Source of the DNA: Sulfidibacterium sp964456625
Lineage (GTDB): Bacteria > Bacteroidota > Bacteroidia > Bacteroidales > F082
DNA length: 25,915 nt
Assembly: GCA_964456625.1 (NCBI GenBank)
Contig: CAYWBO010000042.1
Location: forward strand, 1-25,915
Reading direction: 5' to 3'
The notes under the pieces were generated by a model. It ran no database searches. It was not told the origin of the DNA and saw only the letters and a program-made list of their open reading frames with translations. Of the stretch, positions 15,987 to 24,494 are shown one piece after another (the first letter of the stretch is position 1; the number at the start of each line of letters is the position of its first letter). Position numbers and translations under genes: made by a program.

Positions 15987-16628
15987 CTATTTCGATTCCT
16001 GTTTTCTTTTGAAATGAAATCTGTTTTCTGTGCCTTTTCTTAAGCGCCCGATATTTTTCCGGTGCGTATAGATGAGAAACAGTGCGGCAATGACTGCCAG
16101 CGTAACCTTTCCGGGATGGTGATCTTGATAGATTAGGATGTCCGTAATCGGAAATGACAACCCTGCCAGCATAGAGCCCATGGAAACATATCCCGTTGAA
16201 AGCAGGACAATCAGGAAAACAACAACGGGAACCCATATCACTGAAGGATAAATAGCAATTCCCATTCCTAAAAGCGTGGCGACCCCTTTACCGCCACGAA
16301 AGCCTGCAAAAACAGGATAAACATGGCCCAGCACCGCGATAAATCCGGCTGCAATCTGTGCGTAGATCAGTTGTGATCCTGTCCAGGTCGAAGGAGTGAA
16401 GAAGTGAATCAGGTAAACTGCCAGGAATCCTTTCATCACATCTACAATGATAACCGGAATACCGGCTTTGATCCCCAGCACGCGGATGGTGTTGGTAGCT
16501 CCGGCATTTCCCGAACCTTCATTTCTAATGTCAATATGGTAAAATGCTTTTCCAACCCAAACGGATGTGGAAATAGAGCCCAACAAGTAGGCCAGCAAAA
16601 AGCCACATACAAGCATAACAAATTCCAT
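15987..16628 (-). CDS. plsY: Glycerol-3-phosphate acyltransferase PlsY
   Basis: Inner-membrane enzyme transferring acyl groups from acyl-phosphate to glycerol-3-phosphate, the first step of phospholipid synthesis; it works with PlsX. The 213-residue protein has about five spans and the three known motifs: a serine-containing first loop (GSISTSVWVGK), the phosphate-binding GSGNAGATNTIRVLG (38-52) and GHVYPVFAGFRGGKGVAT (101-118). The C-terminus is basic. It lies 52 bases after prmA on the same strand, the last gene of a probable tpiA-prmA-plsY operon ending at the hairpin at 15950-15976. Confidence 0.96.
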   Translation of the reverse strand: MEFVMLVCGFLLAYLLGSISTSVWVGKAFYHIDIRNEGSGNAGATNTIRVLGIKAGIPVIIVDVMKGFLAVYLIHFFTPSTWTGSQLIYAQIAAGFIAVLGHVYPVFAGFRGGKGVATLLGMGIAIYPSVIWVPVVVFLIVLLSTGYVSMGSMLAGLSFPITDILIYQDHHPGKVTLAVIAALFLIYTHRKNIGRLRKGTENRFHFKRKQESK

Positions 16629-16680
16629 CTCTCAAAAGTAAAAATTAATTTGAAGGATATCAGGATGCCTGTGGAATCGA

Positions 16681-17517
16681 TTAGGCTTTCTGGAATATGG
16701 CGGCTACCCAGTTGTTTTGCGAAATATGCCGGATGTAATGCATAGAATTCTCTGAAGCCGCGTTTTTTATTTCTTTCAGGTCGGCTTCGTAAAAACCACT
16801 GAAATAGATAAAACCCTTCGGTTTCAATACATGTGAATACGCGAGGATATCCCTTAAAAGAATGTTTTTGTTGATGTTGGCAAAGACCACATCATATTTT
16901 TCCGGCTGGGTTAAGAGGGAAGCATCTCCCAGAAAAGTTTGGATGTTTTTGATGTTGTTCAACACTACATTCTCTTTCGTATTGTTGAAGGCCCAGGGAT
17001 CATTGTCAATGGCGTCGATATGAAAGGCTCCTTTCATGGATGCCAGAATGGCCAGCACTCCTGTCCCGCAACCCATATCCAGGATTTCCTTTCCGTAGAT
17101 ATCTTCCTCCAGCAGCAACTTGATGATCTGCGCCGTAGTTTCGTGGTGGGCCGTTCCAAAAGCCATCTTGGGATTGATCAAAATGTTGAATTCGACCTCC
17201 GGTTTTTTTTCATGAAAGGGCGCATGAATGTAACACCGGTCATCAACAAGAACCGGCGGATAATTACTTTCCCAGACCGCATTCCAGTTTTGCTCTTCGA
17301 TCAACGCAACATCCAGTTTTTGATCCTCAGATAAGGCTTTACAAAACGGAATGTCTTCCAAAGCATCTTTGGTGTATTCAGATTCCTGAATGTATGCCAG
17401 CAGGGATGTTTCGGTTTCTTCGAAACTTTCATATCCTAATGCCGATAGTTGTGCCATCAGAATCTCATTTTGTTCCTGAGATTCCTGCCGTGGAAGTTTG
17501 AGTTGATAATAGTTCAT
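16681..17517 (-). CDS. prmA: Ribosomal protein L11 methyltransferase
   Basis: SAM-dependent enzyme trimethylating ribosomal protein L11. The 278 residues comprise an N-terminal substrate-recognition domain (about 1-95), a linker and a class I methyltransferase domain. Key features are MAFGTAHHETTAQ at 118-130, motif I LDMGCGTGVLAI at 146-157, the acidic IDNDPWA at about 170-176 and FANINKNILL. The common MAFGTGTH motif is here MAFGTAHHE, a mild change. It begins 42 bases after tpiA on the same strand, likely co-transcribed. Confidence 0.93.
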   Translation of the reverse strand: MNYYQLKLPRQESQEQNEILMAQLSALGYESFEETETSLLAYIQESEYTKDALEDIPFCKALSEDQKLDVALIEEQNWNAVWESNYPPVLVDDRCYIHAPFHEKKPEVEFNILINPKMAFGTAHHETTAQIIKLLLEEDIYGKEILDMGCGTGVLAILASMKGAFHIDAIDNDPWAFNNTKENVVLNNIKNIQTFLGDASLLTQPEKYDVVFANINKNILLRDILAYSHVLKPKGFIYFSGFYEADLKEIKNAASENSMHYIRHISQNNWVAAIFQKA

Positions 17518-17559
17518 GAGAATAGGTAGTCTGGAAAAGTAATCTGTAAGCGGAAATGC

Positions 17560-18318
17560 CTATTCAAAGCTGGCAGCAATGGCCAGAAAATCCTCTGATT
17601 TCAAAGAAGCACCACCGATAAGACCTCCGTCCACATCGGCCTGTGAAAACAACGATTTGGCATTGCCGGGGTTGCAACTTCCTCCGTAAAGGAGGCTCAC
17701 TTCATCGGCCGTTTCTTTTCCGTATTTTTCTACGATGAGTTTTCTGATGAAAGCATGCATTTCCTGTGCTTGCTCGGGACTTGCCGTTTTTCCCGTGCCG
17801 ATGGCCCAAACGGGTTCGTAGGCGATCACAACATTAGAAAATTCATCGCTGTTCAGATGGAATAGACCGTCTGTCAGTTGTTTTTTCACCACATCAAAAT
17901 GGGTATTGTTTTCTCTTTCTTCCAGCACTTCGCCAATGCAGAAAATGGGTTTGATGCCATAATCCAGTAGTAAATCGGCTTTTTGTGCCAGTTGCTGATC
18001 TGTTTCGTGGAAATATTTTCTTCTTTCCGAGTGCCCGATGATGCAATATTCTATGTCAATAGAATCCAGCATGGGTGCTGAGATTTCCCCGGTATAGGCA
18101 CCGGATTCATGGTCATTGATATTTTGTGCCCCCACATTCAGGCGGCTTTCTTCAGCATAGTCTGAAGCCATTTCCAAAAACGGGGCGGGAGGGCAAATGA
18201 TCAGTTCGCATTTCAGATCCTTGTTTTCCATGTCCACCACGATCTGATCGATTAATTCTTCGGCTTCGGAAAAAGTCTTGTTCATTTTCCAGTTTCCGGC
18301 AACGATATTTTTTCTCAT
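17560..18318 (-). CDS. tpiA: Triosephosphate isomerase
   Basis: Glycolytic/gluconeogenic enzyme interconverting dihydroxyacetone phosphate and glyceraldehyde-3-phosphate in the cytoplasm. The 252-residue TIM barrel is complete: substrate-binding GNWKMN with Asn9 and Lys11, the electrophile His96 in IIGHSERR, the catalytic base Glu168 in AYEPVWAIGTGKTAS, which also begins loop 6, and the phosphate-binding LLYGGSCNPGN and GGLIGGASL. It is the first gene of the tpiA-prmA-plsY string and has the best promoter of the window directly upstream. Confidence 0.98.
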   Translation of the reverse strand: MRKNIVAGNWKMNKTFSEAEELIDQIVVDMENKDLKCELIICPPAPFLEMASDYAEESRLNVGAQNINDHESGAYTGEISAPMLDSIDIEYCIIGHSERRKYFHETDQQLAQKADLLLDYGIKPIFCIGEVLEERENNTHFDVVKKQLTDGLFHLNSDEFSNVVIAYEPVWAIGTGKTASPEQAQEMHAFIRKLIVEKYGKETADEVSLLYGGSCNPGNAKSLFSQADVDGGLIGGASLKSEDFLAIAASFE

Positions 18319-18341
18319 AATTACAGCATAATTTATTGTCG

Positions 18342-18372
18342 CAAAAGTACGGATTTAATTTTGAGACTCAAA
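18342..18372 (-). promoter_or_regulatory. Predicted tpiA promoter with -33 and -7 boxes
   Basis: On the minus strand TTTG (18369-18372) is followed after exactly 19 bases by TACTTTTG (18342-18349), matching both the -33 (TTTG) and -7 (TAnnTTTG) elements of Bacteroidota promoters. The -7 box lies 23 bases before the tpiA ATG. Confidence 0.7.
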
Positions 18373-18452
18373 TTTTCCAAGTCATGTAAAGAAAAATTAA
18401 CAAAGCTTTCTTCACATGTAGATCCCGGCAAAATAAAAGAGGATACTACCTT

Positions 18453-20435
18453 TTACTTGGTAGCCGTCACAGGCCATACGTTATTGGATGCATTCACATC
18501 CGGAAGCACCTCGTCCGGGTCCAGCACCACTTTTTCCAACGGGCTTGTCGAGTTATAACGGAAAGTGTAGGTCCCGCTGGTTTCCCAGATCTCGACAGGC
18601 AGGTTGACACGTGCCTTATGTCCGTTGTTTTCTGTAATTTCAAGCGTTACCGGCATTACCAGCTGATCGTTGTTTACCAGTGTGATCAATGCCCCCTGTT
18701 TCGGATCGTTGTTCACATATTTCACATCCGTGATCGCCTGATCCAGTTTCCATCCTTTGATGAACCATCCCTTCCAGAACCAGTTTAGGTTCTCACCGGA
18801 AGCATTGTTCATGCAGCGGAAAAAGTCCATGGGGGAAGGATGTTTGTAAGCCCAGCTACGGATATAAGTCCTGAAGGCATAGTCAAACCGTTTGTGTCCG
18901 AGAATATTTTCGCGAAGCATGACCAGTCCCAGTGCGGTTTTGTAGTATTCCAGCGGATGCACATATTTATAAGGAATGCCATCGGCGAAAGAGATGATGG
19001 GCGGCAGCCCCGGCGTTGTCATCAAGGGAACGATACCGCGGGCAGGGCTTCCTCCGTCGGGATCATATTCGTGATCCCTTTTGGGAGCAAATTCGCCATG
19101 ATTAAAGTCATCGGTAGCATAGATGTCGATAAAGGTGTTGAAGCCTTCATCCATCCAGGCATTTTTCCGTTCGTTGGAACCGACAATCATCGGGAACCAG
19201 TTGTGACCGATCTCGTGGTTTGTGACCATCCATAAGGAATTTCCTTTGGCCTTCCAGTGACAAAATACGATGCCGGGATATTCCATGCCGCCAACAGGTC
19301 CACCGACGGTGGTAGCAGTAGGATAGGGGTACGGATACCAGTTTTTGGAGAAAATCTCTATACTACCTTTCAGAAACTCCGTGGCCCTGTTCCAGGCATC
19401 CTTTCCGGCACTTTCTACCGGATAAACGGCCATGGCCAGGCATTTTCTGTTATGGGGAAGATTCACCTTAGCCGCATCCCATAGAAAAGCTTTGGAACTT
19501 GCCCAGGTAAAATCACGGCTGTTGTTCATTTTAAAATGCCACACGAGTCTGCCTTTCTGTACCGGTCTTGATTTGGGATTGTTGATGTCTTTTTCGGTTC
19601 TGATGGCTATGGTTTTATCGCTGTTATCCGCTTTTTTGAGCCTGTCGATCGTTGTTTTTGTCAGGACATCCTGTGGATTCTCCAGGCTTCCGGAAGATAC
19701 CACAATCTGATCCCAGGGCACGTTGATGCTGACATCATAATTCCCGTAATCCAGATAAAACTCGCCGGCACCAAGGAAAGGTAATACATTCCATCCCATC
19801 AGGTCATCGTAAACTGCCATGCGCGGAAACCACTGTGCCACATCGAAGATGGGACCGTTTTTTGTTGCCATCCAACCGGATCGGCCGTTCCCGTTGGGGG
19901 GGATCACAAAGCTGTACTTTATTCTTATTTTGATGATCCCACCGTGACTGGTCAACGGTTTGGCAAGACGGATTTGCATTCTTGTATCGTTGATGATATA
20001 ATTGGCGGGGAAGAGTTTCCCATCCGATTCAATTTCAACGGACCGAATATCATACCCTCCGTTAAATTTCTTCGGGTTGAAAAGCTGCCGGGAAATGGCC
20101 GCACTTCTGGAATCTTTTGCAAACCTATTTTGATCCAGCTGTACCCATAAATAAGAAAGCTTATCAGGACTGTTATTGATATAGGTAATCGTTTCGTCTC
20201 CCGTGATCGATTTTTGGACTGTATCCAGCGTTGCATAGATTTTATAGTTGGTACGATTCGACCAGTAACCCGGACCCGGTTGCCCGTCAGCACTCCGGTA
20301 AATGGTTGCAGATTGCGCATCGAACATCGGGTCAAAGGCTTTATGCGGATTGTAAGAACCTGATTGTGCATATGTCCCTGCCATCTGGAAGAACAAGAAC
20401 AGGAAAGAAAAGATTGGTAAAAATCGTTTTTTCAT
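18453..20435 (-). CDS. Secreted M1-family metallopeptidase
   Basis: A 660-residue zinc peptidase of the M1 (aminopeptidase N-like) group, exported: residues 1-23 form a signal peptide (MKKRFLPIFSFLFLFFQMAG, cleavage probably after TYA). An N-terminal beta domain (about 60-300) is followed by the catalytic domain with the exopeptidase motif GGMEYP at 382-387, the zinc ligands His407, His411 and Glu430 in HEIGHNW and WMDEGFNTF, and catalytic Glu408. The C-terminal part (about 580-660) looks like a beta-sandwich. There is no type IX secretion sorting tail that I can see. It is a single gene, divergent from xth; no match to the -7 consensus was found upstream. The CTACC/GGTAG dyad over the stop is a weak terminator candidate. 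Substrates are probably peptides in the periplasm or outside the cell. Confidence 0.93.
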   Translation of the reverse strand: MKKRFLPIFSFLFLFFQMAGTYAQSGSYNPHKAFDPMFDAQSATIYRSADGQPGPGYWSNRTNYKIYATLDTVQKSITGDETITYINNSPDKLSYLWVQLDQNRFAKDSRSAAISRQLFNPKKFNGGYDIRSVEIESDGKLFPANYIINDTRMQIRLAKPLTSHGGIIKIRIKYSFVIPPNGNGRSGWMATKNGPIFDVAQWFPRMAVYDDLMGWNVLPFLGAGEFYLDYGNYDVSINVPWDQIVVSSGSLENPQDVLTKTTIDRLKKADNSDKTIAIRTEKDINNPKSRPVQKGRLVWHFKMNNSRDFTWASSKAFLWDAAKVNLPHNRKCLAMAVYPVESAGKDAWNRATEFLKGSIEIFSKNWYPYPYPTATTVGGPVGGMEYPGIVFCHWKAKGNSLWMVTNHEIGHNWFPMIVGSNERKNAWMDEGFNTFIDIYATDDFNHGEFAPKRDHEYDPDGGSPARGIVPLMTTPGLPPIISFADGIPYKYVHPLEYYKTALGLVMLRENILGHKRFDYAFRTYIRSWAYKHPSPMDFFRCMNNASGENLNWFWKGWFIKGWKLDQAITDVKYVNNDPKQGALITLVNNDQLVMPVTLEITENNGHKARVNLPVEIWETSGTYTFRYNSTSPLEKVVLDPDEVLPDVNASNNVWPVTATK

Positions 20436-20585
20436 TTTTTAAAAAATTAGCTGCGGAAGTTAAACAAATTTTTAAATACAAATTAGAACATATAACCGGT
20501 TGGAGAATATTTTGTGAAGAAAGGGATCTTTTAAAGAATAAGGAGTCGGAAGCATCAAAAAATGAAATAGGTTTTTAGTATTTTT

Positions 20586-20593
20586 TATCTTTA
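20586..20593 (+). promoter_or_regulatory. Possible xth promoter, -7-like box
   Basis: TATCTTTA differs from the TAnnTTTG consensus only in the last base and lies 25 bases before the xth ATG. No -33 element is evident. Confidence 0.35.
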
Positions 20594-20618
20594 CCCAATC
20601 AATCAAATAAGTATTTCT

Positions 20619-20851
20619 ATGCGAATCACAACTTGGAATGTTAATGGCATCAGGGCGGTCATCAAAAAAGATTTCCAGAGCTCACTGGATGCTGTCAATC
20701 CCGATATCTTATGCCTTCAGGAAACGAAGGCCCAGGAAAACGAAGTACAGGACACGCTTGAAGGTTTTACAGACCGCTATGAGCTTTTCAGTAATTCGGC
20801 TGAAAAAAAGGGTTATTCCGGAACCGCCATCCTGACGAATCAAAAGCCGCT
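20619..20851 (+). CDS. xth: Exonuclease III, N-terminal part (interrupted by assembly gap)
   Basis: First 77 codons of a DNA-repair exonuclease/AP endonuclease of the ExoIII family. Visible are the opening strand MRITTWNVNGIRAV with Asn7 and the catalytic metal ligand Glu34 in ILCLQETKA, then EKKGYSGTAILTNQKP, all at positions expected for the family. The frame runs into a block of N at 20852, beyond which the same gene resumes in a different frame relative to the N count. The gene itself is probably intact in the organism. Confidence 0.93.
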
Positions 20852-20951
20852 NNNNNNNNNNNNNNNNNNNNNNNNNNNNNNNNNNNNNNNNNNNNNNNNN
20901 NNNNNNNNNNNNNNNNNNNNNNNNNNNNNNNNNNNNNNNNNNNNNNNNNNN
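20852..20951. other. Assembly gap of 100 N
   Basis: Exactly 100 undetermined bases, the usual placeholder for a gap of unknown length. The flanking xth pieces encode about 151 residues of a protein that is normally near 255, so roughly 300 bases are likely missing, and the frame across the N block (offset two) cannot be trusted. Confidence 0.95.
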
Positions 20952-20953
20952 TG

Positions 20954-21175
20954 CTGGGAGCTGGTTTCGTAGATGTATTCCGGCATCGCAATCCGGAAAA
21001 GGTTGCATATACTTACTGGAGTTACCGCTTTAACGCCAGAGCAAGGAACGCCGGCTGGCGCATCGATTATTTTATCATCAGTCCCAAACTGGCAGAAAAG
21101 GTAAAAAACATCGAAATTCATCCTGAAATTATGGGCTCTGACCACTGTCCGGTGAGCCTGGATATTGAGTTTTGA
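20954..21175 (+). CDS. xth: Exonuclease III, C-terminal part
   Basis: Last 73 residues of the same ExoIII-family enzyme, read in the frame ending TGA at 21173-21175. It begins LGAGFVDVFRHRNPEK and has TYWSYRFNARARNAGWRIDY, the DNA-binding and active-site block, and ends with GSDHCPVSLDIEF, where Asp and His of SDH are the catalytic pair. The residues lost in the gap should include the central GDxN motif. Confidence 0.93.
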   Translation: MGAGFVDVFRHRNPEKVAYTYWSYRFNARARNAGWRIDYFIISPKLAEKVKNIEIHPEIMGSDHCPVSLDIEF

Positions 21176-21185
21176 TGAAAAAAGA

Positions 21186-21211
21186 AAAGCCCGTTTATTT
21201 ATTCGGGTTTT
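21186..21211 (+). terminator. Terminator after xth
   Basis: AAAGCCCG and CGGGTTTT pair over eight positions (one G-T wobble) around a ten-base loop, and the downstream arm ends in T4, 11 bases after the xth stop. This fits an intrinsic terminator. Confidence 0.65.
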
Positions 21212-21291
21212 CATTCGTATGTTGTATGTTTTCAATACTGTCAGCAGGCGTCACATGCAGAAATATGGTGTATTCATTTAACTATCGAGTT

Positions 21292-21299
21292 TACCTTTG
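21292..21299 (+). promoter_or_regulatory. Predicted GH92 gene promoter, -7 box
   Basis: TACCTTTG matches TAnnTTTG and lies 52 bases before the GH92 ATG. No -33 TTTG is visible at 19-21 bases upstream. Confidence 0.45.
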
Positions 21300-21351
21300 G
21301 GTAGTCACTTCTCGACATTTGATTTAAGAATATCTTTTAAATGGTGTAATC

Positions 21352-23670
21352 ATGAAAAAAACAATACTATTATTTGGCCTGATGTTCTCAACCGGTTTGT
21401 TATACTGTCAGCAAAGAATACAACAAGCCAGTGCCCATGAACAAAGTGTCTCTGACCTGAGTCAGTATGTGAATCCTTTCGTAGGAACGGAAGGAAACGG
21501 GAATACTTATCCGGGAGCAGTGGCGCCGTTTGGATTGGTACAGCTGAGCCCCGACACCTTCATCAAAGATTGGGAGGCTTGTGCCGGTTACAGATATAAG
21601 GACAGCACGATGTACGGATTCAGCATGACCCATTTTAGCGGGACGGGAATCCCGGATTTGGGTGATTTCCTTTTCGTGCCTTCGACCGGATATTTAAAAT
21701 TTCGGCCCCAGGTAAAAGGTCAGCCGGATTCAGGGTATATAACCCCCTTTTCACACAATCAGGAAAAAGCTTCTCCGGGATATTATTCCGTCTATTTACC
21801 GCAGTACAAAATCAAGGTGGAGTTGACGGCCACTGAAAGAGCCGGGATGTTAAAATTTACCTTTCCTAAATCCGACAGCGCCAATGTGATGCTTGATCTG
21901 ACCCATGTATTGCAGTGGAACATAATCTGGTCCCACCTGAGGATAGAAAATAAACAACTGGTAACCGGTTTTCACATGGTGCATGGATGGGCAAAGGAGC
22001 GTTATCTTTACTTTGCAGCACGATTCTCGGCTCCATTTGAAAAATGCGGCATTATGAATGACGGAAAACGCGTTTTTTATAACACGTATCGTTTCAGGAG
22101 TAAATATGAGAGTTCAGGAAAAGATATTCAGTTTTATGCCCGTTACAATACTGAAAAACAACAGGTAATCATCGTGAAGGTCGGCATCTCTGCGGTCAGT
22201 GCGGCGAATGCATTGAAAAATCTGGATGCTGAGATTCCCGGATGGGATTTTAATAAAGTCGTTGCCCAGACAAGAAATAAATGGAATCATGAGCTGCAAA
22301 AGATGACCATTAAAGGAAATCAGCAACAAAAAGTGACTTTTTATACTTCTCTGTATCATGCGTTTCTGTTACCCAGCGTTTATTCGGATGTGAACGGAGC
22401 ATACCGGGGATTAGATCAAAATATCCACAAAGCAAAGAACTTTACCGATTATACCACCTTTTCCCTTTGGGATACCTACCGGACACTTAATCCATTATTC
22501 AACCTGATACAAGCAAAACGCTCTGCTGATATGGTGAAGTCTATGCTGGCGCATTATGACCAGAGTGTAGATCATTTATTGCCGATTTGGTCATTTTACA
22601 GCAATGAAACCTGGTGTATGATCGGTTATCATGCCGTATCCGTCATTGCAGATGCTTACCTGAAAGGCATTCATAATTTCGATGTACAAAAGGCTTATGA
22701 AGCGATGAAAACAACCGCCATGAATCCCGATTATGATCACGTTGCGACATTTAACAAGCTGGGGTATGTGCCTGATGATCTGGAAAATGAATCGGTATCC
22801 AAGACACTGGAATATGCCTATGACGATTATGCCATTGCGCAACTGGCCAAAGCCCTGGGGAAAACGGCTGATTATAATTACTTTATAAAGAGGGCGATGT
22901 TTTATAGGAACGTGTTTGATCCTTCCACAGGATTTATGCGCGGGAAAGATTCTAAGGGCCATTGGCGGGTTCCGTTTAATCCGATTACCTATTCGGGTGA
23001 TTTTACAGAAGCGAACAGTTGGCAGTATACGTGGTATGTTCCCCAGGATGTTCAGGGATTGATTAATCTGGAAGGGGGCAGAAAGCGATTTATCGCAAAA
23101 TTAGATTCCGTATTTATAACACCCACATCGGCTAAGGAAATTGCAAAAGAGCAGATTGATGGTGCGATCGGGCAATACTGGCATGGAAATGAACCCGGTC
23201 AGCAAACCGCCTATTTATTTGACTATGCAGGCGAACCATGGAAGACCCAGTATTGGGTCCATCAGATCATGAAAACGCAATATGGAGATAAACCCAATTC
23301 TTTATCCGGAAATGATGACTGCGGACAGATGTCGGCATGGTATCTTTTTAATGTATTGGGATTTTATCCTGTGTGCCCGGTGAACGACCAATATGTGATC
23401 GGAAGTCCTTGTGCCGAGGAAGCCACTGTCAATCTTTCAAACGGGAAGAAAATTGAAATGAAGGCCATTCATTATTCCGAAAAGAACATTTATATCCAGT
23501 CGATGACGCTGAACGGGAAGAGATGGAACAAGACATACATTCCCTTTAGCGAAATAAAGAACGGGGGTAACATTGTTTATGTGATGGGACCGAAGCCCAA
23601 TAAAAAGTGGGGGACAGCCCCCGGTAGTCAGCCTTTATCGGTATCCGGCCCGTCAAAAACCATGCAATAA
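21352..23670 (+). CDS. Secreted GH92 alpha-mannosidase
   Basis: A 772-residue calcium-dependent exo-alpha-mannosidase of glycoside hydrolase family 92, removing mannose from glycans such as yeast mannan or N-glycans. The N-terminus MKKTILLFGLMFSTGLLYC is a signal peptide; Cys19 is preceded by Tyr, a poor lipobox, so lipidation is doubtful. Family blocks are in order: VNPFVGTEGNGNTYPGAV (40-57), PFGLVQLSPDT (59-69), SLWDTYR (371-377), EANSWQYTWYVPQD (553-566), HGNEPGQQ (611-618) and GNDDCGQMSAW (653-663) bearing the probable catalytic base among its aspartates. HGNEP is commonly followed by SHH in this family; GQQ here might change linkage preference. No susC/susD pair, regulator or other glycosidase is nearby, so it is not in a classical polysaccharide-utilisation locus. 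Confidence 0.95.
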   Translation: MKKTILLFGLMFSTGLLYCQQRIQQASAHEQSVSDLSQYVNPFVGTEGNGNTYPGAVAPFGLVQLSPDTFIKDWEACAGYRYKDSTMYGFSMTHFSGTGIPDLGDFLFVPSTGYLKFRPQVKGQPDSGYITPFSHNQEKASPGYYSVYLPQYKIKVELTATERAGMLKFTFPKSDSANVMLDLTHVLQWNIIWSHLRIENKQLVTGFHMVHGWAKERYLYFAARFSAPFEKCGIMNDGKRVFYNTYRFRSKYESSGKDIQFYARYNTEKQQVIIVKVGISAVSAANALKNLDAEIPGWDFNKVVAQTRNKWNHELQKMTIKGNQQQKVTFYTSLYHAFLLPSVYSDVNGAYRGLDQNIHKAKNFTDYTTFSLWDTYRTLNPLFNLIQAKRSADMVKSMLAHYDQSVDHLLPIWSFYSNETWCMIGYHAVSVIADAYLKGIHNFDVQKAYEAMKTTAMNPDYDHVATFNKLGYVPDDLENESVSKTLEYAYDDYAIAQLAKALGKTADYNYFIKRAMFYRNVFDPSTGFMRGKDSKGHWRVPFNPITYSGDFTEANSWQYTWYVPQDVQGLINLEGGRKRFIAKLDSVFITPTSAKEIAKEQIDGAIGQYWHGNEPGQQTAYLFDYAGEPWKTQYWVHQIMKTQYGDKPNSLSGNDDCGQMSAWYLFNVLGFYPVCPVNDQYVIGSPCAEEATVNLSNGKKIEMKAIHYSEKNIYIQSMTLNGKRWNKTYIPFSEIKNGGNIVYVMGPKPNKKWGTAPGSQPLSVSGPSKTMQ

Positions 23671-23706
23671 TAGCCAATAAAATGAATTATCGGTATTTGG
23701 TTCAGG

Positions 23707-23794
23707 GTTGACATTGACTGTCTGTTCAGCCCGTTTGCCGGGATGGCAATTGGTAAGCCGGGCATTTCTCATCCCGTCGAGGGCAACTGTCAAC
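23707..23794 (+). other. Structured intergenic region after GH92
   Basis: Nested inverted repeats: outer GTTGACA (23707-23713) with TGTCAAC (23788-23794), inner CGGGATG (23739-23745) with CATCCCG (23770-23776). GCCGGG occurs twice, at 23737-23742 and 23757-23762. The stretch is GC-richer than its surroundings. It could be a structured 3' UTR, a small RNA or a degenerate repeat unit; it lacks the T-run of a terminator. A 22-codon frame at 23801-23869 follows. Confidence 0.35.
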
Positions 23795-23871
23795 TACAGT
23801 ATGGAAATTGTTAAAACCATCCGGGCCGGTGTCGTCCACATAGGGGGCAAATCACTTCTTGCTTTTTGACC

Positions 23872-23879
23872 TATCTTTG
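23872..23879 (+). promoter_or_regulatory. Predicted promoter of the 4-TM gene, -7 box
   Basis: TATCTTTG matches TAnnTTTG exactly and lies 53 bases before the ATG of the downstream membrane protein. A -33 element is not evident. Confidence 0.5.
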
Positions 23880-23932
23880 ATGCGTATTAGGTTTTGGTTT
23901 TCCCATAAAAGATAAATTAACGACAGTATAAA

Positions 23933-24397
23933 ATGTATCAAATAATATTAGCATTACACTCATTAGTCCGCTGGCTGGTAGTAGCGGGCTTGCTTTTTGC
24001 AATTTTCCGTGCTTACAGTGGCTTGCTTTCAAAAAGGAATTTCACCCGGTTTGACAATTCAGTGAGGCTTTGGACAACCATTATTGTACATACTGAACTT
24101 GTTTTTGGGCTTTGGCTCTACTTTATTAGCCCCTTGGTTGACTATTTTCTGCACCATTTCAAAGAGGCTGTCCATCAACCGGAAATCCGCTTTTTCGGAA
24201 TGGAACATGGTATCATGATGATCGTGGCGATCATTATTATCACCATAGGTTCGGCAAGAGCCAAACGCAGACCGACAGACAGAGAAAAATTTAAGACCAT
24301 GGCTGTTTGGTTCAGCATTGGACTTCTGATTATCCTGATGTTCATTCCATGGCCTTTTTCGCCCTTTGCAGGCAGGCCTTTTTTCACGCCCTTTTAA
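23933..24397 (+). CDS. Conserved 4-TM membrane protein with membrane histidines
   Basis: A 154-residue integral membrane protein with four spans at about 3-26, 46-66, 88-107 and 122-140. Histidines sit in or at the spans: His9 (ALHSLVRW), His53 (IIVHTELVFGLWLYF) and His92 (FFGMEHGIMM), with His74, His75 and His81 in the loop between spans two and three. The polar loop SARAKRRPTDREKFKTMA lies between spans three and four, and the tail is IPWPFSPFAGRPFFTPF. I recognise the overall pattern as a protein widespread in Bacteroidota and usually left hypothetical. Paired histidines on helices would suit haem binding, but no family assignment is possible from sequence alone. It is a single gene with its own -7 box. 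Confidence 0.82.
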   Translation: MYQIILALHSLVRWLVVAGLLFAIFRAYSGLLSKRNFTRFDNSVRLWTTIIVHTELVFGLWLYFISPLVDYFLHHFKEAVHQPEIRFFGMEHGIMMIVAIIIITIGSARAKRRPTDREKFKTMAVWFSIGLLIILMFIPWPFSPFAGRPFFTPF

Positions 24398-24412
24398 ATG
24401 CGGGCAAAGAAT

Positions 24413-24428
24413 CCCCAATAAAATGGGG
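24413..24428. terminator. Possible terminator between the 4-TM gene and the helicase
   Basis: CCCCA-ATAAAA-TGGGG forms a five-base stem with a six-base loop between two convergent genes. No strong T-run follows on either strand, so it is only a candidate. Confidence 0.35.
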
Positions 24429-24494
24429 CTTCATATCGTTTGCAGCTGATGGGTATGAAAAAATTACCGGCGTGTTTCGCCGAACATGTGCGCC

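Noticed and set aside
21352..23670. GH92 protein as a lipoprotein anchored at Cys19
   Set aside because: Tyr at the position before Cys is a poor lipobox; ordinary signal-peptidase cleavage is equally likely.
23801..23869. 22-codon frame beginning MEIVKTIRAGVVHIGG
   Set aside because: Plausible composition but very short, with no promoter placed for it and the -7 box of the next gene directly after it; cannot be supported.
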